This document shows, in pieces, positions 9,619 through 18,935 of a stretch of DNA of 64,000 nucleotides. The notes under the pieces were generated by a model. It did no database searches. It worked only from the letters and a program-made list of their open reading frames with translations, and had not been told where the DNA came from. Where the stretch lies: contig NZ_BAKK01000011.1 in the NCBI RefSeq assembly GCF_000614145.1, forward strand, positions 62,001 through 126,000, in the 5' to 3' direction. How positions within the stretch are numbered: position 1 is the first letter of the stretch; each line of letters begins with the position of its first letter. The DNA is from Bacteroides faecichinchillae JCM 17102. GTDB lineage: Bacteria; Bacteroidota; Bacteroidia; Bacteroidales; Bacteroidaceae. Position numbers and translations under genes: made by a program.

Positions 9619-10964
9619 TGATGAATGCTGAACAACAATACATAGATCTATTCTCACAAACGGAAGCGATGATTTGCAAACATAGTGCTGAAGTGCTAAA
9701 TGCACCTCGTGCTGGGGCTTTTGCAGACTTTGAGCGACTCGGCTTTCCGAACCGTAAAGTAGAGAAATATAAATATACGGATGTAAGCAAGTATTTTGAA
9801 CCGGATTTCGGTTTGAACCTAAATCGTTTGTCTATTCCGGTAAATCCGTATGAGGTTTTTAAGTGCGATGTGCCTAACATGAGTACTGCTTTGTATTTTG
9901 TGGTGAACGACGCATTCTATAATAAGGCTCTTCCTAAAATAAATTTGCCTGAAGGTGTGATATTCGGTAGTTTGAAAGAAGTAGCAGAACAACAGCCTGA
10001 TCTGATAAGGAAATATTATGGTAAGTTGGCAGATACTTCCAAAGATGGTGTAACTGCATTCAATACTACTTTTGTACAAGATGGTACTGTTCTCTATGTG
10101 CCTAAGAATGTAGTGGTGGAGAAACCTATTCAACTCGTAAATATCCTTCGTGCGGATGTGAACTTTATGGTAAATAGACGGGTACTAATTATCTTAGAAG
10201 AGGGTGCACAAGTTCGTTTATTGATCTGTGACCATGCGATGGATAATGTAAACTTCCTGGCAACTCAGGTGATTGAGGTGTTTGCCGGAGAAAATTCGGT
10301 ATTTGATATGTATGAGTTGGAAGAGACGCATACAAGTACGGTTCGTATCAGCAATTTATATGTAAAACAAGAGGCAAATAGTAATGTTTTGCTGAATGGA
10401 ATGACTCTTCATAATGGAACTACTCGTAATACAACTGAAGTAATATTAGCAGGTGAAGGTGCCGAAATCAATCTTTGCGGTATGGCAATCGCTGATAAGA
10501 ATCAACAGGTGGATAATAATACGTCTATCGATCATGCTGTACCTAATTGTACCAGCAATGAGCTATTTAAATATGTATTAGATGATCAGGCAGTCGGTGC
10601 TTTTGCAGGATTGGTACTAGTACGTCCGGATGCTCAGCATACAAATTCACAGCAAACCAACCGTAATTTATGTGCTACGCGTAATGCGCGTATGTACACT
10701 CAGCCGCAACTTGAAATTTATGCAGATGATGTAAAGTGTTCACATGGTGCGACGGTTGGGCAGTTGGATGAGAACGCTTTGTTCTATATGCGTACACGTG
10801 GAATTGCCGAGAAAGAAGCGCGGTTGTTATTAATGTTTGCATTTGTCAATGAGGTCATTGATACAATTCGCTTGGATGCACTTAAGGACCGTTTACATCT
10901 GTTAGTTGAGAAACGTTTCCGGGGTGAACTGAATAAGTGTCAGGGCTGTGCGATCTGTAAATAG
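9618..10964 (+). CDS. sufD: Fe-S assembly protein SufD
   Basis: SufD is the SufB paralogue that forms the third part of the SufBC2D scaffold. The 448-residue protein has the family's N-terminal segment (RKVEKYKYTDVSKYF) and C-terminal SufBD core with CSHGATVGQLDENALFYM, where the His is implicated in cluster assembly in the family. It ends in a short Cys-containing tail (CQGCAICK) that is common in Bacteroides SufD. It is one base overlapped with sufC, and sufS follows after 38 bases. Confidence 0.96.
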   Translation: MMNAEQQYIDLFSQTEAMICKHSAEVLNAPRAGAFADFERLGFPNRKVEKYKYTDVSKYFEPDFGLNLNRLSIPVNPYEVFKCDVPNMSTALYFVVNDAFYNKALPKINLPEGVIFGSLKEVAEQQPDLIRKYYGKLADTSKDGVTAFNTTFVQDGTVLYVPKNVVVEKPIQLVNILRADVNFMVNRRVLIILEEGAQVRLLICDHAMDNVNFLATQVIEVFAGENSVFDMYELEETHTSTVRISNLYVKQEANSNVLLNGMTLHNGTTRNTTEVILAGEGAEINLCGMAIADKNQQVDNNTSIDHAVPNCTSNELFKYVLDDQAVGAFAGLVLVRPDAQHTNSQQTNRNLCATRNARMYTQPQLEIYADDVKCSHGATVGQLDENALFYMRTRGIAEKEARLLLMFAFVNEVIDTIRLDALKDRLHLLVEKRFRGELNKCQGCAICK

Positions 10965-11002
10965 AGTTTGTACGGAACACTAATCTTTAATAATTGAAAT
11001 TC

Positions 11003-12214
11003 ATGGATGTTCAGAAGATACGCGAAGACTTTCCAATATTGAGTCGTACAGTTTATGGTAAGCCGTTGGTTTACTTAGATAATGCTGCGACTACTCAGAA
11101 GCCTCGCTTGGTGATTGACTCGTTAGTGGATGAATATTATTCCGTTAATGCTAATGTACATCGCGGTGTGCATTATTTATCCCAACAGGCTACGGAATTA
11201 CATGAATCTTCCCGCGAAACTGTACGTCAATTTATCAATGCGCATAGTACGAATGAGGTCATTTTTACGCGGGGAACGACAGAAAGCATTAACTTGTTGG
11301 TCTCTAGTTTTGGTGACGAGTTTATGCAAGAAGGAGATGAAGTGATTCTCTCGGTGATGGAACATCATAGTAATATTGTACCTTGGCAGTTATTGGCTGC
11401 TCGCAAGGGAATTGCTATTAAAGTAATTCCAATGAATGATAAGGGTGAATTATTGCTGGATGAATATGAAAAGTTATTCTCTGAGCGTACTAAGATTGTC
11501 AGTGTGATGCAAGTCTCAAATGTACTTGGCACTGTAAATCCGGTGAAGGAGATGATTAAGATAGCACATGAACATGGTGTACCATTCTTGGTGGACGCTG
11601 CTCAGTCTATCCCTCATATGAAGGTAGACGTACAGGAACTGGATGCAGATTTTCTTGTGTTCTCCGGTCATAAAATCTATGGTCCGACGGGAGTGGGAGT
11701 ACTCTATGGGAAAGAGGAATGGTTGGACCGTTTGCCGCCATATCAAGGAGGAGGAGAGATGATTCAGCATGTCTCCTTTGAAAAGACGACCTTCAATGAA
11801 CTTCCTTTTAAGTTTGAAGCAGGTACTCCGGATTATATCGGTACTACCGGATTGGCGAAAGCACTTGACTATGTAAATGGTATCGGTATTGAGCAGATTG
11901 CGGCTCATGAGCATGAATTGACTACGTATGCTCTGAAACGATTGAAAGAGATTCCTGATATGCGTATTTTTGGTGAAGCTGCTGATAGAGGAGCTGTTAT
12001 TTCATTCCTTGTAGGTGATATTCACCATTTCGATCTGGGGACTCTATTGGATCGTTTGGGGATTGCTGTTCGTACAGGACACCATTGTGCACAACCGTTG
12101 ATGCAACGTTTTGGTATTGAAGGAACAGTCCGGGCTTCTTTTGCTTTATATAACACAAAAAATGAAATAGATGTGTTAGTGGCTGGAATTGATCGAGTCC
12201 GTCGAATGTTTTGA
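11003..12214 (+). CDS. sufS: Cysteine desulfurase SufS
   Basis: SufS is the PLP enzyme that takes sulfur from cysteine and passes it to the SUF scaffold. The pattern of a group II desulfurase is seen: NAATTQKP near the start, HHSNIVPWQ, the PLP lysine in SGHKIYGPTG and the catalytic Cys in RTGHHCAQP. The chosen start is ATG at 11003 (MDVQKIREDFPIL), giving 403 residues; a TTG nine bases upstream is less likely. It closes the suf block. Its sulfur-acceptor partner (SufE or SufU) is not in the window. Confidence 0.96.
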   Translation: MDVQKIREDFPILSRTVYGKPLVYLDNAATTQKPRLVIDSLVDEYYSVNANVHRGVHYLSQQATELHESSRETVRQFINAHSTNEVIFTRGTTESINLLVSSFGDEFMQEGDEVILSVMEHHSNIVPWQLLAARKGIAIKVIPMNDKGELLLDEYEKLFSERTKIVSVMQVSNVLGTVNPVKEMIKIAHEHGVPFLVDAAQSIPHMKVDVQELDADFLVFSGHKIYGPTGVGVLYGKEEWLDRLPPYQGGGEMIQHVSFEKTTFNELPFKFEAGTPDYIGTTGLAKALDYVNGIGIEQIAAHEHELTTYALKRLKEIPDMRIFGEAADRGAVISFLVGDIHHFDLGTLLDRLGIAVRTGHHCAQPLMQRFGIEGTVRASFALYNTKNEIDVLVAGIDRVRRMF

Positions 12215-12307
12215 GGAACATTTATAGGAGGAGGTCATACGAATTCTTTAGATGTACTATAGTACAAATTCATTGTTTATGGATTGATGGAGTAAATCCT
12301 ATAAAAG

Positions 12308-12349
12308 TGGCATGAGAAATGAAACACCGAGATTCATTTACACATGCCA
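12308..12349 (+). terminator. Hairpin after sufS
   Basis: TGGCATG at 12308-12314 pairs with CATGCCA at 12343-12349, and inside it AAATGAA (12317-12323) pairs with TTCATTT (12333-12339). A T-rich stretch follows. It is the probable end of the suf transcript. Confidence 0.65.
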
Positions 12350-12425
12350 TTTTCTTATTTTTCGAGCATTTGATGAATATCCTCTTTTAACTATATATTA
12401 TTTATAACATGGATAATGATGGCTT

Positions 12426-12563
12426 TTACAGAAAATACTTGCTGTCCTCATTTTGTATGTCGTTAATGTAGTACTTTCCGTCCTTCTTGATAACTTCAAC
12501 CGTCACTTCTCTCATCTCCGCTGTTGTCCGCTGCACATTGAAATATGTCCATAAGGATGGCCA
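12426..12563 (-). pseudogene. C-terminal fragment of an unknown protein
   Basis: A 45-codon open stretch on the minus strand ends MREVTVEVIKKDGKYY, INDIQNEDSKYFL and a stop. The pattern resembles the last beta-strands of small secreted alpha/beta domains of the DUF3828 or NTF2-like kind, but the fragment is too short to assign. It partly overlaps the broken amidase in another frame, which suggests that two genes were fused by deletion here. Confidence 0.35.
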
Positions 12564-12914
12564 TTAGTTGCTTCATGAACTATAGTATCTCCTTTCTGTG
12601 GAGTATATTATCCTTACTTATCACATTAAAAACGTTTTTAAATAAGTATCATAGTCACAAGCCGAATTAGGTCGCCCATCTGTTGAAAAACCACCAGCTT
12701 CGAGCGCTTTTCTTACATACTTAGCACATGATGATGTTGAAGAACTTTGTGCATTTCTTATTAAGTGATCTACGGCAGCGTCTATATTGAGTCCACACCC
12801 GCACGAGCCACTACTAATATTATGCGGTCTCCGCCATCCTACTCCACATACATAATAAAATTCCGATTTTAGGAGTCCTTGGTTGTCTAAGTCTAGAAAC
12901 ATATCTAAAGGCAT
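12521..12914 (-). pseudogene. Broken NlpC/P60-like amidase (peptidoglycan hydrolase)
   Basis: The first frame (97 codons from ATG at 12914) contains AVDHLIRNAQSSSTSSCAKY and VRKALEAGG, the catalytic-Cys region of papain-like peptidoglycan amidases, then GRPNSACDYDTYLKTF. After a shift one reads NVISKDN, and after a second shift YTPQKGDTIVHEATNGHPYG and HISMCSGQQ, which carries the expected catalytic His. Two one-base losses would repair both breaks, but the expected end after GQQ is missing and a foreign fragment follows, so the gene looks truly damaged. Such enzymes cut peptide stems of peptidoglycan and include antibacterial effectors. The N-terminal part is Gly/Cys-rich (SSGSCGCG), echoing the short peptide just upstream. 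Confidence 0.55.
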
Positions 12915-13075
12915 ACAAAGTTCAGGAGTGGTCCTATATCTTCAAAGCTTATTCCACATGATCCACATCCACATGATCCACTTCCGGAAAAACCGTAATT
13001 AGATATTTGTATCTCCGGTGAAAGTTGGGTAATTGTTTTCAATTTTGGTTTTCCGTTTGAATTCTGCTTTTCCAT
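12905..13075 (-). CDS. Short peptide with Gly/Cys-rich motif, possible RiPP precursor
   Basis: A 56-residue ORF starts at ATG 13075 with AAAAGAAT just upstream. It begins with a polar Lys/Asn-rich segment and a QLSPEIQISNYG stretch, then GFSGSGSCGCGSCG, followed by a short hydrophobic tail (IGPLLNFVCL). A leader-like first half and a compact Cys/Gly core are what a ribosomally made, modified peptide precursor would look like, but no strict GG cleavage site is present. It overlaps the start of the broken amidase by 10 bases, so an alternative is that both were once one frame (a leader plus amidase). No relative is recognised by name. Confidence 0.4.
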   Translation of the reverse strand: MEKQNSNGKPKLKTITQLSPEIQISNYGFSGSGSCGCGSCGISFEDIGPLLNFVCL

Positions 13076-13189
13076 ATTCTTTTAATTTAAAAAGTTATTA
13101 TTAAATTCTGTATAGAGTAAGAAACGGGACTATTGTCTTAGAATCTTAATATTTTATTCTATATAATGCTTATTTGCTGTTTTCTGTCT

Positions 13190-13393
13190 TTACATAAATG
13201 ACACCGTTGTAAAAAGGTGCTCTAACTCTACTAACACTGAGCGGTAGATACCCTCTTTTTCTGCACTGATATCCGAAGAAAAGTAGGATTGTAGTTCAGC
13301 AAGCAGTTTCTCGAATGTCATTTCTTTCTCCAGCAAAGTAAGTATGTTATATCCCCATTCGGTAAGAAGAGCTTCTTTGAATCCTTCTTCCAA
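13190..13393 (-). CDS. Short PqqD-like ORF, probably 5'-incomplete
   Basis: From a TTG at 13393 the frame gives about 67 residues: EWGYNILTLLEKEMTFEKLL, then a helix and LVELEHLF. The spacing of hydrophobic residues resembles PqqD-type peptide-recognition domains, but this is weak evidence. The same frame stays open upstream to 13468 and contains WCGRDADVVCLPCLL, so the original protein probably started earlier and carried a Cys cluster; no ATG or GTG exists there. It stands between the DUF6734-like remnant and the short peptide on the same strand, which would suit a peptide-modification locus. Confidence 0.35.
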   Translation of the reverse strand: MEEGFKEALLTEWGYNILTLLEKEMTFEKLLAELQSYFSSDISAEKEGIYRSVLVELEHLFTTVSFM

Positions 13394-13454
13394 CAGACAT
13401 GGAAGGCATACTACGTCAGCATCTCTTCCACACCATTTTCTGTTTACTCGCTCT

Positions 13455-14546
13455 TTAAAGGTATTTGGCTAAACTTGGCCATTCCTGTGGAATCTCAAAA
13501 ATGGCGATATGAGGATTTCTACCTATGATACAGGTTTCTTTTTTCTCTTTGTCGGCATTCATAAAATGGGGGTAGGCGGAAATTTGTCTCTCCCAATCAT
13601 ACAGGGTATCGTTTGATAAATCTTTCCATTCGGCAATACGCTCGCACAGGTAATCCTGATAGAGTGCTATACACTTTTGGATACTCATATCTGGGAGTGT
13701 TTGCTTTATACCACCAAAACGTTTGTTATTTTGTGGGAAGAGTTCCACAATTCGTCTGTAGTACTCAGGATAGCGATCAAGTAGTGTTCTGCTGAGTAAT
13801 TCACATGTCCGGAGGTTTCGCTTGTGACCTCCGAGAATATGCAGGAATGTGACTTCGTCAAATCGGTAGAAATCGCAGAAACGGTCATAATCGTAGCCAT
13901 TGTCTGGCATAACATCGTCGAGCAATGTGGTACTTGCTTTCCCCGCTCCTCGGCAAGTGCGGCGAAAAGAGTCTGTTCGAAAAGGAGATTGTTGTTTACA
14001 TTGAGGTTTGGACTGTTAAAATCCTTTGGACAATTGTCTTCAATCAACTGAAAAGCAATTTGGCAATATTCTTGTATGAAGCCGATATCGTTTCCACCAA
14101 GAACCTGCGTTGTATGAAGGAATGCTGTCTCGTTCTAGTGCCTTTCGCAAGAATTCAGGTATCCGATATCCTTTTCATAGAAAGCTACTCATCATGCTTT
14201 TATAGTACTGAGTACCTATCTCCATGTTCTGTGCAATCAATGCACCAGATTCCATGGAAGCACTCAGTCTGTTGGGTAGATGTGCATCGCCGTCGACATG
14301 AATAAAAGGTTCGTCCTGTTGCGAGTATGTCTGCATTTTGGGGTATGCCCAATGAATGTCGGGGTAACGCAGGTTATCGTATTGGACCTTTACATCTGTA
14401 TATGGCAGTTGCAATAGATCGACAAAGACTTTATAGCCGTTGGTATCTGTATACATGACAACATTTTCATAATTTTTCCGCAAACTCAGGCAACTCAGTG
14501 CCCATGACATGAGATGGTATTGTGGATGAGGCCACCTAAAGTTATC
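13455..14546 (-). pseudogene. 5'-truncated, interrupted DUF6734-like gene
   Basis: The protein reads NFRWPHPQYHLMSWALSCLS, then NVVMYTDTNGYKVFVDLLQ, EPFIHVDGDAHLPNRL, a TGA stop after MMSSFL, and in the same frame KGYRIPEFLRKALERD and SIPSYNAG. A frameshift leads to LGGNDIGFIQEYCQIAF, and another after GKQVP leads to LLDDVMPDNGYDYDRF. The order and HVDGD motif match, from memory, the Bacteroidetes family catalogued as DUF6734, which looks like a GT-A-type fold with a DxD-like motif. The N-terminal 20-30 residues are absent, because an upstream TAA and the terminator of the next gene leave no room. The two shifts could be base errors; the stop and the truncation could not. Confidence 0.6.
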
Positions 14547-14585
14547 TTACAAATTATTATTCGCTAAGAATGTATGATAAAAAAA

Positions 14586-14620
14586 TCTCCGCACAACATT
14601 GTAATATGTTCATGCGGAGA
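14586..14620 (-). terminator. Terminator of the GH36 gene
   Basis: TCTCCGCA at 14586-14593 pairs with TGCGGAGA at 14613-14620, with inner pairing AACAT/ATGTT. Read on the minus strand the hairpin is followed by seven T, a classic intrinsic terminator 14 bases after the stop codon of the alpha-galactosidase gene. Confidence 0.85.
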
Positions 14621-14633
14621 ATAAACTTCTGCT

Positions 14634-16822
14634 TTATTCCGCAGTCAGTTCAATGACACGACTATGAGTCTGGTTCGTGGTAAATGCATTAATTCCCACT
14701 TTCATCAGATAATCACCGGAATAAGTCTTTTCATTGACTGCCAAATTTGAATTTTTGTTTGGCATTAGGTTGATTTCCTTTACCTTATACATCTTTTTTG
14801 CATCCAATCCTTGAAGTCTTACAGGGAATAACTTTTCACCGAAGCGTGGATGAATATCGTATGTATATAATACAGCTTTTGAAGCATCAGGAGCGGTATA
14901 CATTATAGCCATATGATTTCCGTCATATGGAGAAACAAGTCTGTATTGATCACCATCTAAGATTACCGATTTCAAACGTTTCCAGTTAGCTACTGCATTT
15001 TGGCAATAAGCCAGTTCGTCGGCATTTAACTCTTTCAAACCGAGGTCGAAGCCAAGCTTACACATACTTGCCACATCGGTACGGAACTTAACACTGGTAT
15101 TTTTATTCCAACTGGTTACGTGTGCACACATTGCTTTAGACGGGAAAATTTGTGAGAATCCCCATTGGATGAAGATACGTTCTACAGGATCAGTATTATC
15201 ACTGCACCAGAACTCTGTGAAATATTTCAGAGCTTCATAATCACAACGTGCACCACCACCGGAGCAGAGCATCATTGGTACATTGGGATATTTGTCTTTG
15301 ATACGATTCAGTACATTATATATACCCCGCACGTGATTGATATAAAGCTGGCCCTGTTTGTCTTTCAGATAGGGAGAGTAAACATTGGTAATCGGAGAGT
15401 TACAGTCCCATTTGAAGAATGCTACTTCCGGGTTTTCTGTCAAAATATTATCTACAACACCGAATACAAAGTCTTGTACTTTTGGATTACTAAGGTCAAG
15501 TACTAATTGGTTACGGTAATAATAAGTTTCACGATTTGGAAGATGTATTGCCCAATCAGGATGTTTCTCGAATAAATCACTTCTAGGGTTTACCATTTCC
15601 GGTTCAATCCAGATACCGAATCTTACTCCGGCTTCTTTGGCGGATTTTACAAGAGCAGGAATACCACCGGGCAGTTTTGATTTCATGACTTCCCAATCAC
15701 CAAGTCCGGCATGATCATCATTACGAGGATGTTTGTTGCCAAACCAGCCGTCATCAAGTAAGAACATATCTACACCAAGATGTTTAGCTTCTTTCATTAG
15801 TTCCCCAAGTAGCTCTTCGTTAAAGTTGAAGTAAGTGTTTTCCCAGTTATTCAGCAAAGTGAGGCGATCACCCTGTCCATCTTTCAATTGGTAATTACGT
15901 GCCCAAGCATGAAGATTACGGCTAGCTTCTCCTGTACCATTGTTGCTGAAAGTGAAAATGAATTCCGGTGTAGAGAAAATTTCGTTAGCTTTCAATTCAT
16001 AGTAGGAAGCATAGGGGTTGATAGCAGGAATAACACGCAGATTGCCTACATTATCTACTTCAAAAGTGAATTGGAAGTTTCCGGTCCAGCCAAGAGTACC
16101 CAACATTACACGCCCTTGTTGCTCTTGTACCGGTTGGTCCAGGCCAAGTTCGAAGAAAGGATGTGCGTGCATCGCAGCTCGGCTTCCCAGTTTGGTATCA
16201 ATCACTTTTTTCCCAAACATTAGAGGCTGTGTACTCATTCTAGCTTCTTTTGCCCAATCGCTACTGAACTCAGTCAGATAATAATTGGTGTTGGAAAAAT
16301 AAAGCATGGTCGAAGCATAGCGCCATAGATTGATAGGTTTCTTTTCGCTATGTTTGATTTCACTCCAAGTCTTTATAACATTTTCTTTCGGATAAGCGAT
16401 GTAGTGTAGTATTACTTCCACCGGATATTGGTCGTCTTTTAGATTAATCACTGTTTCTGTTCCCCCTTTACTTCTTTCTGCTCGGCAGAAACATAACGGA
16501 ATATTGTACTTGGATTTCCGTCGTAATGGGTAATTGCTACAGCCGGTTCGAAGTAATCTTCAGCGCCAGAACCTGGATATACTTCCCAACCGCGAGTAGA
16601 TACACTACCATCCGAACCACCTTTTACAGCATAAGAGAAGTTGTTGATATCCTGTTCGTTCAATAACTTATCCCCAAGATAAGATTGATACAGGCGTCCG
16701 TTGGGTGCAACTTGTAAGATTAAGTCTGTGTTGTCCGTAGAGATACGGAAGATTTTCTTTTCTTGAGCATTTATCTGTGCTAACATAGATAAAGCCATCA
16801 ATAATACAAATAATTTCTTCAT
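14634..16822 (-). CDS. GH36 alpha-galactosidase, exported (one-base frameshift)
   Basis: The enzyme would remove terminal alpha-linked galactose from oligosaccharides such as raffinose-type sugars or galactomannan. A signal peptide (MKKLFVLLMALSMLAQINAQ) places it in the periplasm. GH36/clan GH-D marks are FLLDDGWFG, the nucleophile Asp in FKWDCN, CSGGGARCDYEALKYF and the acid/base Asp in WCSDNTDP. At 16462-16466 there are five C where six are expected; the frame breaks after EVKG and resumes as TVINLKDDQYPVEVILHY. Restored length is about 729 residues. No SusC/SusD pair or regulator is adjacent, so this is not part of a full polysaccharide utilisation locus. Confidence 0.92.
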
Positions 16823-16873
16823 GTGTTTTTAATAATAAATTGGGCTAGTTTGCAAAATAGATTAAGCGAATCG

Positions 16874-16881
16874 CAAAGATA
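16874..16881 (-). promoter_or_regulatory. -7 box of the GH36 gene
   Basis: CAAAGATA, read on the minus strand as TATCTTTG, matches the Bacteroides -7 consensus exactly, about 50 bases before the start codon. No good TTTG is found at -33. Confidence 0.5.
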
Positions 16882-16964
16882 ATGATTCTATTTATTATGT
16901 CTGAATAACTTCAGGATTTAAGTTTGTACCGGACTTTATTGCAAGTGGGTGTAAAAAGTTACCA

Positions 16965-18935
16965 TTACCACCAGATCTGTTTCCCATTCTCATACGTAAA
17001 TATACGTTCTTCTTCCCCCTTTGTCAGATCTCTTAGCCAATACAGAGCACCTGTGGGTACGTTTTTATATTCTAGTGTTACCGTATTAGCTTTCTGTTTT
17101 CCAAGTGAGTTCCAATGTCCGTTGCCCCAATAAAACAGTTCATAGGTATCTCCTATGTCGATTGTATTTCCATCACCGCGGGCTGTGAAAAGAATCTTTT
17201 CAATATCTACAGGTTTTCCAAAATCCATACCTACCCATGCTCCATTAGATGTCGGTGCGTCGAAGGAAGTCAATAGGTTATGGTCGAATACTTTCGTTTT
17301 ATTGTAATTCTCATTATTATTCCAAGCACCATCTGTACCTATTATTTCCCCTTCGATGAACGAATGGTTCTCTCTTTCCACAAAATATATCTCTGCTATG
17401 TTACAATTGCAGTATTCTTCGGGCTGATAGTATCGCCAATACCTGTACTTCCCGCAAGAATCAGGAATATTAGCTTCCATACCTATCGTCCCCCATTGCT
17501 TAATTTTATGAACGATCTTGGCATTCTTGAAATCTGGATTATCTGCAACTTGAAATTCACCGTTGTACACTCTTTCCGCTCCTTCATTCAGATGTGGAAA
17601 AACTGGGTATTTTCTGTGTAACACCAATGTCTGCCGTTTCAGTGTGTCTGGAATCAATTTTTCCACTTCTCCTTTGTAAGTCAATACAAAAGGATCGGCT
17701 ATTGCTAATTGCCATTCATTTTCTTCATAATATACAGGTAAGTACACAATGTTTTTCCCCATATTCTTGAAGTGTGCTTTGCCATGTTTTATTCGCGTAA
17801 AATCAATTGGCGTCCATGTATGGTTATTGAAGACTGAGAGATAGGCAAATTTCCCATTCTTTCCCTTTACTTCCAGTTCCACATCCACGCAGTCTGTGTA
17901 TTCTGGTGTAACATCTTTGATGAAAGGTGTGGAGAAAGTGTAGGGAATGTATTTTTCAGTTGCTTGTAATTCTTCTAATTCTGAATTTGCTGCATACGTT
18001 CTTCTGAATGCTTTTGCCATATGTTCATCCATTTTGTGTGGATCGCCCGGATTGGTATCTGCACCACCGAAAGACAAATTCTTCCCGTTGTTGTTCAGCA
18101 GTACATTCCATGTATGTCCCATGGAACGGAAAGGCCATTGAGGGGTAAAATCGGAGAAAACAGGTATTCCGTTACTTCTGAAAACGGCAGTTGCAATCTC
18201 TGTATAATCGTCACACATACCGAAAGGAAGTTTTACTCTTGTGGACATCCGGTAGACTGGTGTCATTCTTGAAGGGACTATAACCGGATGAAGATTGTTT
18301 TTTAAATTGCTGTTTACTTGAATAGCAGCCCGTAGAGCTGAATTCTTATATAGATCACAATATTTCAGATTCTCCAGCTTTTGATTGTAAGTCGTTTTTA
18401 GATACTCTTTCCAGTTATCTAAACTTTGGAGGTCTTCTGTCTTATATGGAAGCAGGCATTCGCAAAACTGTTCAAAGTTTAAATGCTTACCCCATGGCCC
18501 TTCCTGCCATTGAGCGAAAGCTGTATCAATGTTAGCTATTAGATACTTAGATGTGATTATTTCTACATCCGGTACAGTCTCGTTTTTTATAATCGTGCAA
18601 AATCTATCTGATATTTTTTCCAGAGAATATTTTATTTCATCAACGTTATGGTTCTTCATAGCATGGAGTGTGGAATCTATTTCATCGTAATACTTGTTGA
18701 TAGAACTATCTGCCAGAGAGTAATGTCCGGGCATGTTACGGATTAAAAACTTAGCAGCTTCCAGTTTTAATGAGTCGTGTTGATAGTGTTCTAATACTTT
18801 TTCTAATTCCGGTCGGTTACTTTTGGCAAGACTCAAAGCTCTTTCTATTCGGGCATCTTGATTCTGACAACCATATAATAAGAGAATAACAGCGATAATA
18901 TAACAACTAATTCTTATTTTATTGTTTATTGACAT
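16965..18935 (-). CDS. Transglutaminase-like lipoprotein with C-terminal discoidin-like region
   Basis: A lipobox-type signal (YIIAVILLLYGC) predicts a lipoprotein. After a helical N-terminal part (about 25-220), the transglutaminase-like core contains FGMCDDYTEIATAVFRSNG with the Cys, and FRSMGHTWNVL with the His, at about residues 235-300; an Asp could complete the triad. The C-terminal third (about 500-656) has alternating beta pattern with GAWVGMDFGKPVDIEKILF, suggesting a discoidin/F5-8-type carbohydrate-binding fold. Related Bacteroides proteins are annotated only as transglutaminase-domain proteins; a protease or peptide-processing role at the cell surface is possible. It lies 142 bases upstream of the GH36 start on the same strand and may be cotranscribed. 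Confidence 0.75.
   Translation of the reverse strand: MSINNKIRISCYIIAVILLLYGCQNQDARIERALSLAKSNRPELEKVLEHYQHDSLKLEAAKFLIRNMPGHYSLADSSINKYYDEIDSTLHAMKNHNVDEIKYSLEKISDRFCTIIKNETVPDVEIITSKYLIANIDTAFAQWQEGPWGKHLNFEQFCECLLPYKTEDLQSLDNWKEYLKTTYNQKLENLKYCDLYKNSALRAAIQVNSNLKNNLHPVIVPSRMTPVYRMSTRVKLPFGMCDDYTEIATAVFRSNGIPVFSDFTPQWPFRSMGHTWNVLLNNNGKNLSFGGADTNPGDPHKMDEHMAKAFRRTYAANSELEELQATEKYIPYTFSTPFIKDVTPEYTDCVDVELEVKGKNGKFAYLSVFNNHTWTPIDFTRIKHGKAHFKNMGKNIVYLPVYYEENEWQLAIADPFVLTYKGEVEKLIPDTLKRQTLVLHRKYPVFPHLNEGAERVYNGEFQVADNPDFKNAKIVHKIKQWGTIGMEANIPDSCGKYRYWRYYQPEEYCNCNIAEIYFVERENHSFIEGEIIGTDGAWNNNENYNKTKVFDHNLLTSFDAPTSNGAWVGMDFGKPVDIEKILFTARGDGNTIDIGDTYELFYWGNGHWNSLGKQKANTVTLEYKNVPTGALYWLRDLTKGEEERIFTYENGKQIWW

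Noticed and set aside
16448..16822. Separate small exported protein before the GH36 gene
   Set aside because: It is the N-terminal part of the same GH36 enzyme, split by a one-base loss in a C run.
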